Shown: positions 1-10,011 of the stretch, piece after piece
Numbering within the stretch: the stretch's first letter is position 1
How the letters are laid out: every line of letters starts with the position of its first letter
NCBI GenBank assembly: GCA_932521025.1
Contig: OW051469.1
Coordinates: 5,344,398-5,408,397 of the forward strand
Source of the DNA: Oscheius onirici
Lineage: Eukaryota > Nematoda > Chromadorea > Rhabditida > Rhabditidae
DNA length: 64,000 nucleotides
Direction of reading: 5' to 3'
Translations under genes and position numbers: made by a program
The notes under the pieces: generated by a model
What the model saw: only the letters and a program-made list of their open reading frames with translations
The model's database searches: none
Told to the model about the DNA's origin: nothing

Positions 1-1371
1 AAGAGAAAGGCAAATAGGCCTCATTGGATTCTCCTTTTTTCTCCTGATCTTCCCATTCCCGATACGTGTTTTTCTTTCTGTATTTAGCCCCTTCTTTAGG
101 CATTTTTCCTGTGATTTTAGCTCGTAATCGGCCCCCCGGTCCCGCAACCTCTTTCAGTTCACAAAATCATGACTTGCCCCACTGAAAATGCGTTCATTTC
201 TAGTCTTTCCGCCCGTTTTCTTGAAGCCTTTTCTCTTGCAGAAACTCAACAAATCTTGAACATTACGCGTGCTTCCACAGCTCCTATTTGCTCACAATTT
301 CTACTTTTGCAGCTTTCTTCGAATTATTTGAGAATAATATTTATCACAAAATGTCTTCCTATCTCCTGCACCACGTCATGCAAAATAAACGTAGACTTGT
401 CTTAATTGTGTTCACTTTGCAAAATAGAAAGGTCGAGTGACCTTCATTTCAGAGAATTCGTCGCTATTCTTTGAAACAGGAAGCTCTTCAAAACGGAACA
501 TTCGGATGTTCTTCAGCTAAAAACTGGAAACCTTCCTAAGGAGGCTGCCGAAAAAAAAATTCATTTGAATTCCCGCATACCATATTCATTGAGTGCTGTA
601 GTTTGGCGCACGAGATTTTTTTGTCGAATTCTGACAGCATTGTCGGATTCCCCCATTTCTCTGCAGTTTTTCCGTTTTTTTCTCTTTTACTCTCTACCCG
701 TAAAACTTTAAAAAACAAAACGTTTATACTCTTTAATGAAAAAGTGGTGAGACTACTTTCAGTACTAAATAGTTCTAGTTTCAACGTGAATTTCTTGCTT
801 CCTTCATATTCCAAACAAACTCCCTCAAAACTGGCCATCGCAAGTAAAACCGTGCGGCAGTTGCAATTTTGAGCGGTCTAGAATCTCGAACAGTCGTGCG
901 GCGACACTGGAACACATCTTCCGTTGATCTCTCGAAAATGTATTGATTTTTTTGTTAATGCACAGAAGCTGTGATGAAAAATGGGTGAAACTTCAAGTTC
1001 GGTAAAGTTGGGTAGACCAGTTAGATTCTTGATTGACAGCCATCGTCTCTCGAAATTGGATTGTTACGGATTATTTCTGGTCTGGCAATCATTGTATTTT
1101 TTCCTCTGAAAAGAATAATCACATGTTATGACTAGAATTCATCGAAAACTATAGAATCTCTTGATTTATTTTCCACATTTCTTACTGTTTCAGCCTTTTT
1201 TCTCATGGTCTGATTTCTCACCTTTTTGAGCTCACACCTTCGGAATGAAGCGGTTTTTGCCAAGAATTAACCGCTTAGTCAAAAGTCTCCGCCCATTGTA
1301 GATTTAGCTTATAATTTTTCATTTTCCCCGCTTTTATCCGCATTTTTCTTCTTATAAAGATGAATTTTCAG
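1..1371. other. Stretch with no supported gene
   Basis: No reading frame here has codon structure, splice sites and family similarity together. The open stretches at 169-405 and 536-872 are AT-rich with no recognisable domain. The interval ends in a good acceptor (TTTTCAG at about 1365-1371) that opens the short terminal exon at 1372, so part of it is probably an intron of the gene that ends at 1449. Confidence 0.5.
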
Positions 1372-1449
1372 GCTGAAGAATCAGCCGACTCCACTCTGGC
1401 CACTCCGGCGAAACGTAGCCGTGTAGCAGCACAAGTTCCCACTCGGTAG
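1372..1449 (+). CDS. 3'-terminal exon of an unidentified upstream gene
   Basis: After the acceptor at 1365-1371 there is an open stretch of 25 codons ending in TAG at 1447-1449. It encodes a small acidic then basic tail containing PAKRSR, which could act as a nuclear localisation signal. The stop is only about 80 bp before the DCN1 start on the same str and. The preceding exons were not found in the window and may lie to the left of it. The function cannot be told from this tail. Confidence 0.45.
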   Translation, partial: AEESADSTLATPAKRSRVAAQVPTR

Positions 1450-1531
1450 TTGTTTTGTTCATTTTTTATTAGAATTCCTTGTTCTTAGAGAAACGCACAC
1501 TGCACCTACTCTGAGCCACCTAAAAGCACAG

Positions 1532-2900
1532 ATGAATCGACTGAACAAGCCGCAGAAGGAGCAGGTCAAGAATTTCGTCCAATGGACGCAGAGTAACGAA
1601 GCCGTCGCCATCGCCTGTCTCCAGAATACCGGCTGGAGCACGGAAATGGCTGTCAACATGTACTACAATGCGAGTTTTTACCTTTTCTGTATCTTAGCGC
1701 CAATAGAAAGGTGCCGCGACCAGTTTTAACATTTTTGACGTAAATATAGTCCGTCCAAGTTTTAATTCTTTTTTTTTACCTTTAAAAAGGGCGCTACGAG
1801 ACCCGTATAACATGCAAACGTTGGATACTCAGTCAACCAAATTCAATTTTTTAGAGCAAATTCAAGTTTTGGCTGAGTATCCAACGTTTGCATGATATAC
1901 GGGTCTCGCAGCGAACTTTTTAAAGGTCCAGAAACTCTCCGTAGAAATTGGACGGACAATAGTTACGCTGAGCTCGCATTTATTGCTGATTTTGTTGTCC
2001 TTGTGCAAGTACAAAAGGATAGACTACACTCTTGACCTTCGGAACACGTAACGTATTGCAAACGCTTCAAGCTAATAGGCTTCTCGAAGCTTTGAAAACT
2101 CGTGAAGAACGCTTTTTTGAAAGCGGAGCTTGAGATAAATCGATAATTTGCAGAATCCGCAACTGATGTCGCAGCAGCAGAATCAGAACGTGGACAAGTA
2201 CCGACTAGACAGCATGTTCAACAGTTACGCGAATGGTTCGTTCTGTTTCTCCATTAATTCCTTACCTTACTAATTATGAAAAATACAGTCTTCAGATCCC
2301 CGAGACGAAGTCGGTCCCAAGCGAATTGGCCCTAACGGTGTGCAGCGTCTCCTTAACGACCTCCACATCGAGCCCGACGACCGACGAGTTCTGATTCTAT
2401 GCTGCAAGTTGAAAGCAGCGACCCAGTGCGAGTTCAGCTGGGAAGAGTTCCAGTCCGGGATGACCGAGTTGAAATGTGACACAGTAGACACTCTGAGGAG
2501 TAAGCTGGACCAACTGGACAAGGCCCTCTCCACGGACAAACCCAGCTTCCGCGAACTCTACAATTTTACGTTTGCCTACGGAAAGCCAGCCGGACAGAGA
2601 GGCATGGAACTGGATCACGCACTGGCCTATTGGAAGATTCTGTTCAAAGAGCTGTTCCCGCTGCTCGGACTCTGGGAAGAGTTTTTGGTCACGGAACACG
2701 GCAAAGGAATCACACAGGACACGTGGAAGCTTCTTCTCGACTTTTGCTTCACAATCAATCCCGGTTTGTCTCTTTTTTGTTTGTTTGTTTCATCTATTTC
2801 TTCAGATCTCTCGAATTTCGACGAAGACGGCGCCTGGCCTCTGTTGATCGACCAGTTCGTCGACTACGCCCGCAATAAGCTGGCTCAGAATGCTGCCTAA
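1532..2900 (+). CDS. dcn-1: DCN1-like protein (defective in cullin neddylation)
   Basis: DCN1 acts as a scaffold E3 that helps UBC12 transfer NEDD8 to cullins. Exon 1 (1532-1669) encodes the N-terminal UBA-like helix bundle starting MNRLNKPQKEQVKNFVQWTQ, very close to other nematode DCN-1 proteins. Exon 2 starts at 2154, exon 3 at about 2294, and the last exon (2806-2900) encodes the conserved potentiating neddylation (PONY) domain end, with the acidic patch NFDEDGAWPLLIDQFVDY. The first intron appears to use a GC donor (AAT then GCGAGT), which is the only junction giving the family sequence YYNNPQLM; that intron holds a palindromic element (1747-1962). An acceptor-like AAAGCACAG sits directly before the ATG, compatible with spliced-leader addition. 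The family assignment is firm. Confidence 0.93.
1747..1962. mobile_element. Palindromic MITE-like element in dcn-1 intron 1
   Basis: The two ends are inverted copies: GTCCGTCCAA near 1749-1758 and TTGGACGGAC near 1948-1957. Further in, a longer inner pair matches in inverted orientation (TCCAACGTTTGCATG-type sequence around 1808-1826 and 1875-1893, plus CCCGTATA / TATACGGG and GAGACCC / GGGTCTC). There is no coding capacity. This is the form of a non-autonomous DNA transposon (MITE) or fold-back element of about 215 bp. TA-containing flanks are present but an exact target duplication is not certain. Confidence 0.75.
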
Positions 2901-3144
2901 GTTTATCTCTCCGATACCGGTCGTCTCTTTCCATCCTCCGTTAGAATTTTGAAGATCCTCTCTCCCTGTTTGGCAGAAAACTCAAAAAAGATTGTATGGT
3001 CGAACCTTCCCCATCTCTCTGTTAGCATTGTGTACGTATATAAAAGTTTTGCAATTTGCTGACGCCTTTTGACTATTTTTTTGCGATTGTTACTCGCTAA
3101 CCTACTTTTCACCTGACAGCTAGAAAAACTGTCAGTTTTCGAAA

Positions 3145-3438
3145 ATGATGCGCCGTCCGCTTACCCAAGTGGAACTGACGATGGAGGACGTCCTAGAAAT
3201 GAGTCAGGCTTACCAAGCCCAAATCGAGAAACAAGTAGAGCAGGCTGCCGAAAAGACTCCGGGAACCCTGATCAGTCCGCAGATGCCATATAATCGGTAA
3301 GCTTCACTTCAAAATTTGTCTAAAAACTAAAATAGAGCTAGGGACGAGAAGCCACGCTGTTCCAGTGGTCTCGAACAATATCCGGTACATGTGATTTCCG
3401 CGGACACGTCGGCATCGACGTCGACACAAACACCATGA
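3145..3438 (+). CDS. cdc-26: CDC26-like anaphase-promoting complex subunit
   Basis: Two exons (3145-3296 and 3336-3438) encode about 85 residues, the usual CDC26 size. The start MMRRPLTQVELTMEDVLEM resembles the CDC26 signature, in which the acetylated Met-Leu-Arg-Arg N-terminus inserts into the TPR groove of APC6/CDC16. The donor GTAAGC at 3297 is needed, since without it the frame closes at a TAA two codons later. The tail is Ser/Thr-rich and not conserved. The gene lies between dcn-1 and the CstF-50 gene on the same strand with gaps of about 245 and 263 bp, compatible with an operon. The call rests on a short N-terminal motif plus length. Confidence 0.65.
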
Positions 3439-3701
3439 TCTCCGAACAAACTGGTCGTCATTTCTACTATTTTAATAAATTTGTCTCGTATTTTGTTGTG
3501 CTTTTTACTGCCGTATCGATGCGGAAGCCAACTTTTATCTCATCATCCGTTTTCCTCTTATTTTCTTTTCCAAATTCACTACTTGGGCAATGGAGCCGGA
3601 AATTAACAAAAATATTTCCATTTCTCTTTCTTTTCCTCTCAATTCAAAGATTCTGTAAAACAAGTTTTCAGTATTTGATCTCCTTCCTTTCAACTAAGAA
3701 A

Positions 3702-5439
3702 ATGAAACCGGATCACAAGGATCGCGACTACATGTACCGTCTCATTATTGGGTCAGTTTATTTTACCTCGTTTCATATTTTCTTCCTTCAAAACGAGACA
3801 AAGAACATTTTCAGTCAGCTCTTCTACGACGGACATCAGCAGCTGGCGATGAATCTGAGCCAGACGATCGGCTACAGTCAGCAGGCTCCCCCGCCATCAG
3901 ACAAGCTCTTCAGACTCGTCAGCATAGCCAAACAGTTTGTCGACGATCCAGAGAGCAGGGATAAGGAGACGTCTATTCAAGTAAATTTGTATATATTTAT
4001 GGAAAGAAGGGGAAATTTACAGTTTGAAGCCCTCTCCTCCGGTCTGGATCTCGAATTCGACGCGGATATCGTGCCAACATCGCCTGAGCCCTGTATGTAC
4101 GAAACAATCTACTTGACGGCACATAAGGGACCGTGTAGAGCGGCTGCTTTCAACTCTGACGGTTAGTCTTTGCTTATGTAATTGTTTCTACTGTAAACGA
4201 GCAGCAAAGGCACATGAAAAGATGTATAGAATCGCATAATCTCGAAAAAAAATGCAGAATATTGAATTTGGACCTAATACAGAATACATAGCTTCCGTTA
4301 TGTCCAAAGCTCAGACAAACTGAAGTTTGCCATTTCTTCCCTTTTTAAACTATTTTTTAAGGAACTCTGGTGGCGACGGGCTCGGCAGACTGTTCAATCA
4401 AAATTATGGACGTGGAAAGGATCGTACAGAAGGAGGGCCGAGGAGATCAAGGCGACGGAACCGACAGTCAACATCCAGTGATCCGGACGCTCTATGACCA
4501 CATCGACGAAGTCACGACAGTCGCCTTCCATCCAAGAGAGCAGATTCTCGTTTCGGGCAGTAACGACATGACGGTCAAGCTGTTCGACTACAGTAAGACG
4601 GCCGTCAAGAGAGCAATGAAGACTATCAACGAGGTCTATCCACTTCGAGCAATGTCCTTCCATCCGGGAGGCGAATATCTGCTCGTGACGACTGACCATC
4701 CGACTCTTCGACTGTACAATGTGGAGACAGCCCAATGTTTTGTCGGACCTCAGGCCTCGGATCAACATAAGCAGACAGTACTCGATGTGAGTTCTTCTTT
4801 TTTTGTAAACTTTAATTATGCTTTTCGTGATAGAAGCAAAGTAACCTCTCTCCACTTCAGGTAAACTGGTCTGACAACGCTCGTCTCTTCGTCACAGGTT
4901 CGAAAGACGGCGATGTGCGTGTCTGGGACGGCATCTCGAATCGCTGCGTGGAAACTTTCAGTCGTGCTCACGACGGAGCAGCCATCTGTTCGGCTCGATT
5001 CACACGAAACGGAAAGTACATCCTGACCAGCGGACTAGACAGTATTGTCAAGCTGTGGGAGCTGTCGACAAATCGCTGTCTCATCGCCTACACGGGAGCC
5101 GGAGCCACAGGAGTCCAAGACAGTCCAGTACAGGCAGCTTTTAATCACAATGAGGATTACGGTAAGTTCATTTTTATAGATTTTAATATAAGAAAAGATT
5201 TAGTGCTTTTCCCCGACGAGAAATCTGGAAGTTTATGCAGTTGGGACGCGCGGAATTCAGATAGGAAGCGTCTTCTTGCTTTAGGTTCGTTTTGCCCTCC
5301 ATTTTCGAGAAAAAAAATTCCAGGTCACACAGCGGCAGTTCGAGCCTTTGTCCACTCACCAACGATGCCCGCATTTGTCAGCTGCAGCGAGGACTTCCGA
5401 GCCCGGTTCTGGTACAAAAAGTCGTCCGGTAATCACTAA
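3702..5439 (+). CDS. cpf-1: Cleavage stimulation factor subunit 1 (CstF-50), WD40 protein
   Basis: This is the CstF subunit with an N-terminal dimerisation domain and a seven-bladed WD40 propeller, working in 3' end cleavage of pre-mRNA. Exon 1 (3702-3752) gives MYRLIIG and exon 2 continues QLFYDGHQQLAMNL, matching the CstF-50 dimerisation helix. WD repeats run from about 4080 (LTAHKGPCRAAAFNSDG) through 4362-4785, 4861-5161, 5204-5284 and 5324-5439, ending FRARFWYKKSS as in the family. Introns are 39-76 bp apart from one of about 200 bp at 4162-4361. An AATAAA-like signal follows the stop. The exon 5204-5284 lies between two very short introns. Confidence 0.93.
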
Positions 5440-5514
5440 TTTCTGTACTGTATGAATCGTCAATGAATACCATTTATTTGCACGATAAATAAGCATACAG
5501 TTTGAGCTCAAGAA

Positions 5515-6393
5515 CTACCTCAGAAAAATTCGTTTTGTTCTGATTGAAATACCCTTCTCTCCGTCCCTTCTCGGCGCGATTTTCTTCAAATCTTCCAAGT
5601 TTTTCGCCTCTTCCTCAATTCGATCAGGAATCGTCTCGATTCGAGCGAAATCCACCGGTTTTCCACCAGCAGCTGGCCAATCCACAAAACTTCCAGTCTG
5701 TAAAGCCTCAGATCCAGCAAATGGATCCGAAGGTTCTTTCTCCAGCTTTTCTTGTCCAGTTTTAAAGTTCAGAGGTTCCTCACCGGGTAGAACTAACTCT
5801 AAAATGGGATTGAAATGTTGTTTGAGACTAATTTTGTACCAGGAGGGAAAAGTGGCTCTCCGTGTAACGCCTCCTCGTCAAGAGGCACAGCCACAACATC
5901 CTGCGGCTCGGGAACATGTAATGGGAGAGGACGGGCCCTGTAAGGGAATCGCAGTAGACGAATAAATGGGTCAAGAAATCAATATCGGACAACAGACTGA
6001 GCCTCGGTAGTCACACGGACCTGTAGATTGGAGGAAACGGATTGCTGGGATTTCCTTGCGGTGGATAAAAGGGCGAAATGCCGAGTCTCGAACTGGTTCC
6101 CTCCTTTCCGAAGACGGGAATCTTCCCAACGAAGGGAATGTTATTGTAGGAGACGTCCACATACTGATAGGGAGCTGAATTCTAGCTCAATTCTCTCAAC
6201 GTTTGTTCTTACTGTAAACTCCCAATCCTGGGCCGTAGGCTGTGATCGCATTGATGTATTCCTTAATCAGATAACCATCTTTTCCTTCCAGAAGCCCCAA
6301 ACTGGGTAGTGGAGCAGAAAACGTGGATGAAATTTGTGCAAAGAATAATAGAATCACTGGAAAAGTACATGGAAAAAAGAGTGAAAACTCACT
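5515..6393 (-). CDS. Secreted protein of unknown function with intron-split start codon
   Basis: Reading the minus strand, the last base of a 5' UTR exon (A at 6393) joins TG at 6356-6355 after a 36-bp GTGAGT...TTTTCCAG intron to make the only in-frame ATG. The protein starts MILLFFAQISSTFSAPLPS, a good signal peptide. Later exons encode DGYLIKEYINAITAYGPGLG, a Tyr/Pro/Gly-rich block with NNIPFVGKIPVFGKEG, an acidic Pro-rich block, and a charged C-terminus ending KRIFLR before TAG at 5515-5517. I do not recognise the family. It looks like a small secreted or cuticle-associated nematode protein. The exons from 6175 down to 5515 form one consistent frame with normal introns. Confidence 0.7.
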
Positions 6394-6869
6394 TTCTTGG
6401 AGAAAGCTGGGTCAGAAGCCCGCGCTCTCTGAACGGGTTCGGGAAGGGTGCGACTTGACCGACTGACTCTCTCTCTCTCTCTTTCCGGATTGGGAAAAAG
6501 AGACCAGGTTTTTTTGTTGATCAGGGGAGCAGAGAGTTCGAGAAAAGCTATTAAAATCAAGTGATAGGGGAGTAAATAAACAGGGAGGAAGTTCTCAAGT
6601 AGATGAAAACTGAACGGATTCCTCTTGGTTAGTTCACAGTCTGTATGCTTCCTTGCATAGCGCTCACATTGCTACTGGAGTTTACAAAGGAACGGTCTCA
6701 TCGACCAGTTATGTCTCGATATTTCGCTTTTTTGTTTGGTCAGAATAATAACACTGAAAATCTTCTTCCGTTTAAATAAATCAAAAAACTTTTGTGATTT
6801 GCAGAATATATTTAAACGCTTTCCAAAAAAGCACTTTGTTAATTGCACAGGATTTCTTCCTAATGGAAA
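6394..6869. other. Intergenic region between divergent genes, with CT repeat
   Basis: This region separates the minus-strand secreted protein from the plus-strand PIG-G gene and should hold both promoters and the 5' UTR exon of the former. It contains a short CT microsatellite around 6466-6483. No ATG lies in frame upstream of the minus-strand exon. No other gene is supported. Confidence 0.5.
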
Positions 6870-9800
6870 ATGGCCAACAATGACGCTGTTGGATTCCAGT
6901 CGTCGAAATTCTTCTACCTTTCACTGCCTCTAGTCACAGTTGGCTGTCTTCTGGTTCTTCTTTCCATTCTGCATGAGCCGACAGGCATGCAGAGGATAGC
7001 AGATGATGTTCCGATCACAGGTACAGTAAGAGTTCAATCAATTCTAGAAACATTTTAGAATGCGAGAAAAGACACAGTGGAGGACGAAATCAAGTAGTTT
7101 TCATGCTGATCGATGCTTGGAAATACGACTTTTTGGCGGCAGAGGACTCGCCGATGCGGTTTGTGAAGGAGATGGTCAAGGAAGGAAGGGCTGTGATGAT
7201 GAGACAACAGGTTCACGTACCGACTGTCACAGAGCCCAGAATCAAGGTGTACTCTCTATCTCTTGGAAAACAACTTTTCAGGCGATGACAGCCGGCATGA
7301 ATCCCTCCTTCGCCAGTCTCATCAACAACTTTTTCTCCTCCGATATCCAGGACGACAATTGGCTCAAAATAGCCAAAAAGACTGGAAAACGACTCGTCTT
7401 TTACGGAGACGATACATGGCTTCGACTCTTTCCCAACGTCTTCACAGAATCCGTCGGCGTTCCAAGTTTCAACGTTCCCGATTACACAGAAGTCGACAAC
7501 ATTGTGACCGAGAACATGCGCCGTCAGATCGGAAAAGCCGACTGGGATCTGATGATACTTCACTATTTGGGACTCGATCATATTGGACATTCGCTCGGAG
7601 GAGAATCCAGTCAGATTCCTTTCAAACTACAAGAAATGGATGCCATAATCGAGGAGATGTTCACGAGAGTTTCGGCTGGCAGAAACTTGACGATTGTGAT
7701 TGTCGGTGACCATGGAATGACCCCACAAGGAGGTCACGGCGGATCGTCAGCTTCGGAGACTGCCACACCGGTCGTAGTGATGAAGACCAATGCCGAAAAG
7801 TTGGAAACGAGAGGAGAAGGTAGCCTTCTTTATTTCCAGATAGACAAGGGTAAAAAAAGTATTCAGGAATGGTCACAATTCAACAAGTGGACGTCGTCAG
7901 TCTGATGTCCCATCTTCTTGGCCAAGTCCTTCCAATACCCAGTTTGGGCGTTTCTGTTCTGCCACAGCTGGAAAGGTAAGCATTCTTATTGTCGATAAAA
8001 ACTTTTATTAGGACCTGGAAAGTCGATTCTCAGGCTTCCGTGTACGATTTCTTGAGTCATTTGCGGCAGTGGACATCGATCAATCCGGATAACGAGATGG
8101 CTTGGCTCTTGAAAGTGGCTAGAGATTTGGACTGCGAAGGAGTACGATCGAAGTATATTGGTATGAGAACCATTATCAAGAAAAAAATTATCAATTTAGC
8201 TCACAGAACAATTCCGGACTTCGTGGAAAGAATCAGAGAACAACAGGAGAGAATACTATCACAACCGCAGCAGATTGGAGGCTTCAAGTACTTTCTGAGT
8301 CTACTGGTAATGGTTACGGTTGTTTTGATCCAGTTGTTCTGAACTTACAAACTATTTAGGCATGCTTTCTGTGTTTTTCGGCTGTTCCGTTAAAGGGATT
8401 GAAGCCGACTACAGTACTCCTTTTGTTACCTGTAACGGCATGTTTGGCAAGCAGTTTGGTCGAAGAGGAACATGAAATCTGGTCAGTTTTCAAAGCCCAG
8501 AAAACGAGAAAGCACAGTATACCCACAATTCAAAAATATGTATGATTGGGCACCTACTCTGGCTCGTAACTTATTCCATGTTTAGGTACTACATCGCCTC
8601 GGGCTCTGTCCTTTTCCATCTGTGGTCAACTATCCGCGACAGAACACGAGATCTGAGTCAATTGATCCCCGTTTCGATGATCCTGGTATTGCACAGATGT
8701 GCTCAATCGGCAAGCATTGGGATCAGACGACGCTGGATCATGGATCCCGGTAAGTTGGCAGCCTTCAAACTTTCAATCTCTTTTAGAACTTCTTCCCGGC
8801 CTCTTTCCTCCAGACCATCCATACTTCGAGCCCTTGTCTTCTCTTGGAAATTGGTTCCACTCTACCGTCCTTTTCCCTCACGACTCGTCTGTGATGTCCG
8901 TCGTCTGGCTCGCTCTCCTCGCTACGAACTCTTGGAAATACGGCGGGAAACTCAAATGGCTTGTGCTTTTACTTCAAATAGCCAATGGTCTTTTCTGGCT
9001 GTTCTCCGGAGAAAAATTGGAACAGTTGAGCAGTTTGTGGATAGCTCGGCTAGTCATGGCTCTTTTCGACGTGAAATCGGCAGTCTTTCTCTACTTTTCC
9101 ACCATAATCCGGCCAACTTTTATTCCTGTTTTGCTCTCTGTAAGCTTTGATCTGTTTCCTTCAACAATCCAAAATTGCAGACGTATCACATCGGACGACT
9201 GGCTCGCCGAATCGATTTGGGTACTGCAGCCGTAATCGGTCTGCTAGGATCTTGTCTCTTCTATACGGTAAGTTATAATATGCCTAATTTTAAGTTTGAT
9301 ATCCAGTGTCCCACAAAAGAGAATCAGTCAAGGAATGACTGTGTACACAACTGGCCACTACAGTAGCTTAGGGTGACTGATCCAGTATCAAGTATCAAGT
9401 TCTTTCCCACGCAATCTCTTTCCTTTTCTAGGGTCTTTCCAACAGCGTCAGCTCAATCGACATTCGTGCCGGTTACGCCGGAGTTCAAGAATACAGCCCA
9501 GTCTTGGTCGGAGCTCAAATTCTAGCCAACATGTACGCGCCTACAGTGTTCTTCCTGCTTGGATACGGGTGAGTTCAAAATCTCTCTCGAAAAAAATGAA
9601 ACTTTTAGAAATGACAAAGAACTGCTACGTGTCTATGCCACTTTCAGAATGGCCATCTTGGTAGCCTCGACTGTCAGTTTGAGCATCTTTTCGGAGCATC
9701 TGTTCGTCTGGACCGTCTTCACTCCAAAAGTTCTCTTTGACGCTATGCATCTTCATACGGTTATTGCATATCTGATGATTACGGATATACTTGGGCACGA

Positions 9801-9885
9801 GCCAAAATTTTTCGGCTCGAGCCGATTTCGAGCCGAGCCGGTTCGAGGGTCAAAAACCGGCTCGGTTCGAGCCGCCCAAGTATAA
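6870..9885 (+). CDS. PIGG: GPI ethanolamine phosphate transferase 2 (PIG-G / GPI7)
   Basis: PIG-G adds ethanolamine phosphate to the second mannose of the GPI anchor in the ER. Exon 1 encodes a short N-terminus and a transmembrane segment (LPLVTVGCLLVLLSIL). The luminal alkaline-phosphatase-type domain follows, with metal and catalytic motifs MLIDAWKYDF, VPTVTEPRIK, LHYLGLDHIGH and VIVGDHGMTPQGGHG, all characteristic of PIG-G rather than PIG-N or PIG-O. The rest (about 8270-9780) encodes the multi-helix C-terminal membrane region, ending with FVWTVFTPKVLFDAMHLHTV as in the family. The last roughly 32 codons and the stop are supplied by an inverted-repeat element inserted at 9786-9884, so the C-terminal tail is not family-like. 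Mid-gene exon borders between 8340 and 9560 are approximate. Confidence 0.92.
9786..9884. mobile_element. Short inverted-repeat element at the 3' end of PIG-G
   Basis: A perfect 11-bp inverted repeat (TATACTTGGGC at 9786-9796 and GCCCAAGTATA at 9874-9884) encloses a GC-rich centre built from repeated, mutually complementary CGGCTCGAGCCG-like words. The whole 99-bp piece can fold into a long hairpin and has no gene of its own. It looks like a tiny MITE or fold-back element. It lies directly after the last PIG-G membrane helix and supplies the stop codon (TAA at 9883-9885). Confidence 0.7.
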
Positions 9886-10011
9886 TTACGAGTGCCATAC
9901 CGAAACTTTTAAAAATGGGTTGATTTTCAATTGATAATATGTTCTGTTCTGAATGAGTTATAGAAAGAGAAAGCATACATGCAGAGAGACCGTTAAAATA
10001 GAATAATTTAT

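Noticed and set aside
5544-5765. Pro/Gln-rich plus-strand ORF
   Set aside because: Antisense shadow of the last exon of the minus-strand secreted protein, whose frame is supported by splice sites and a signal peptide.
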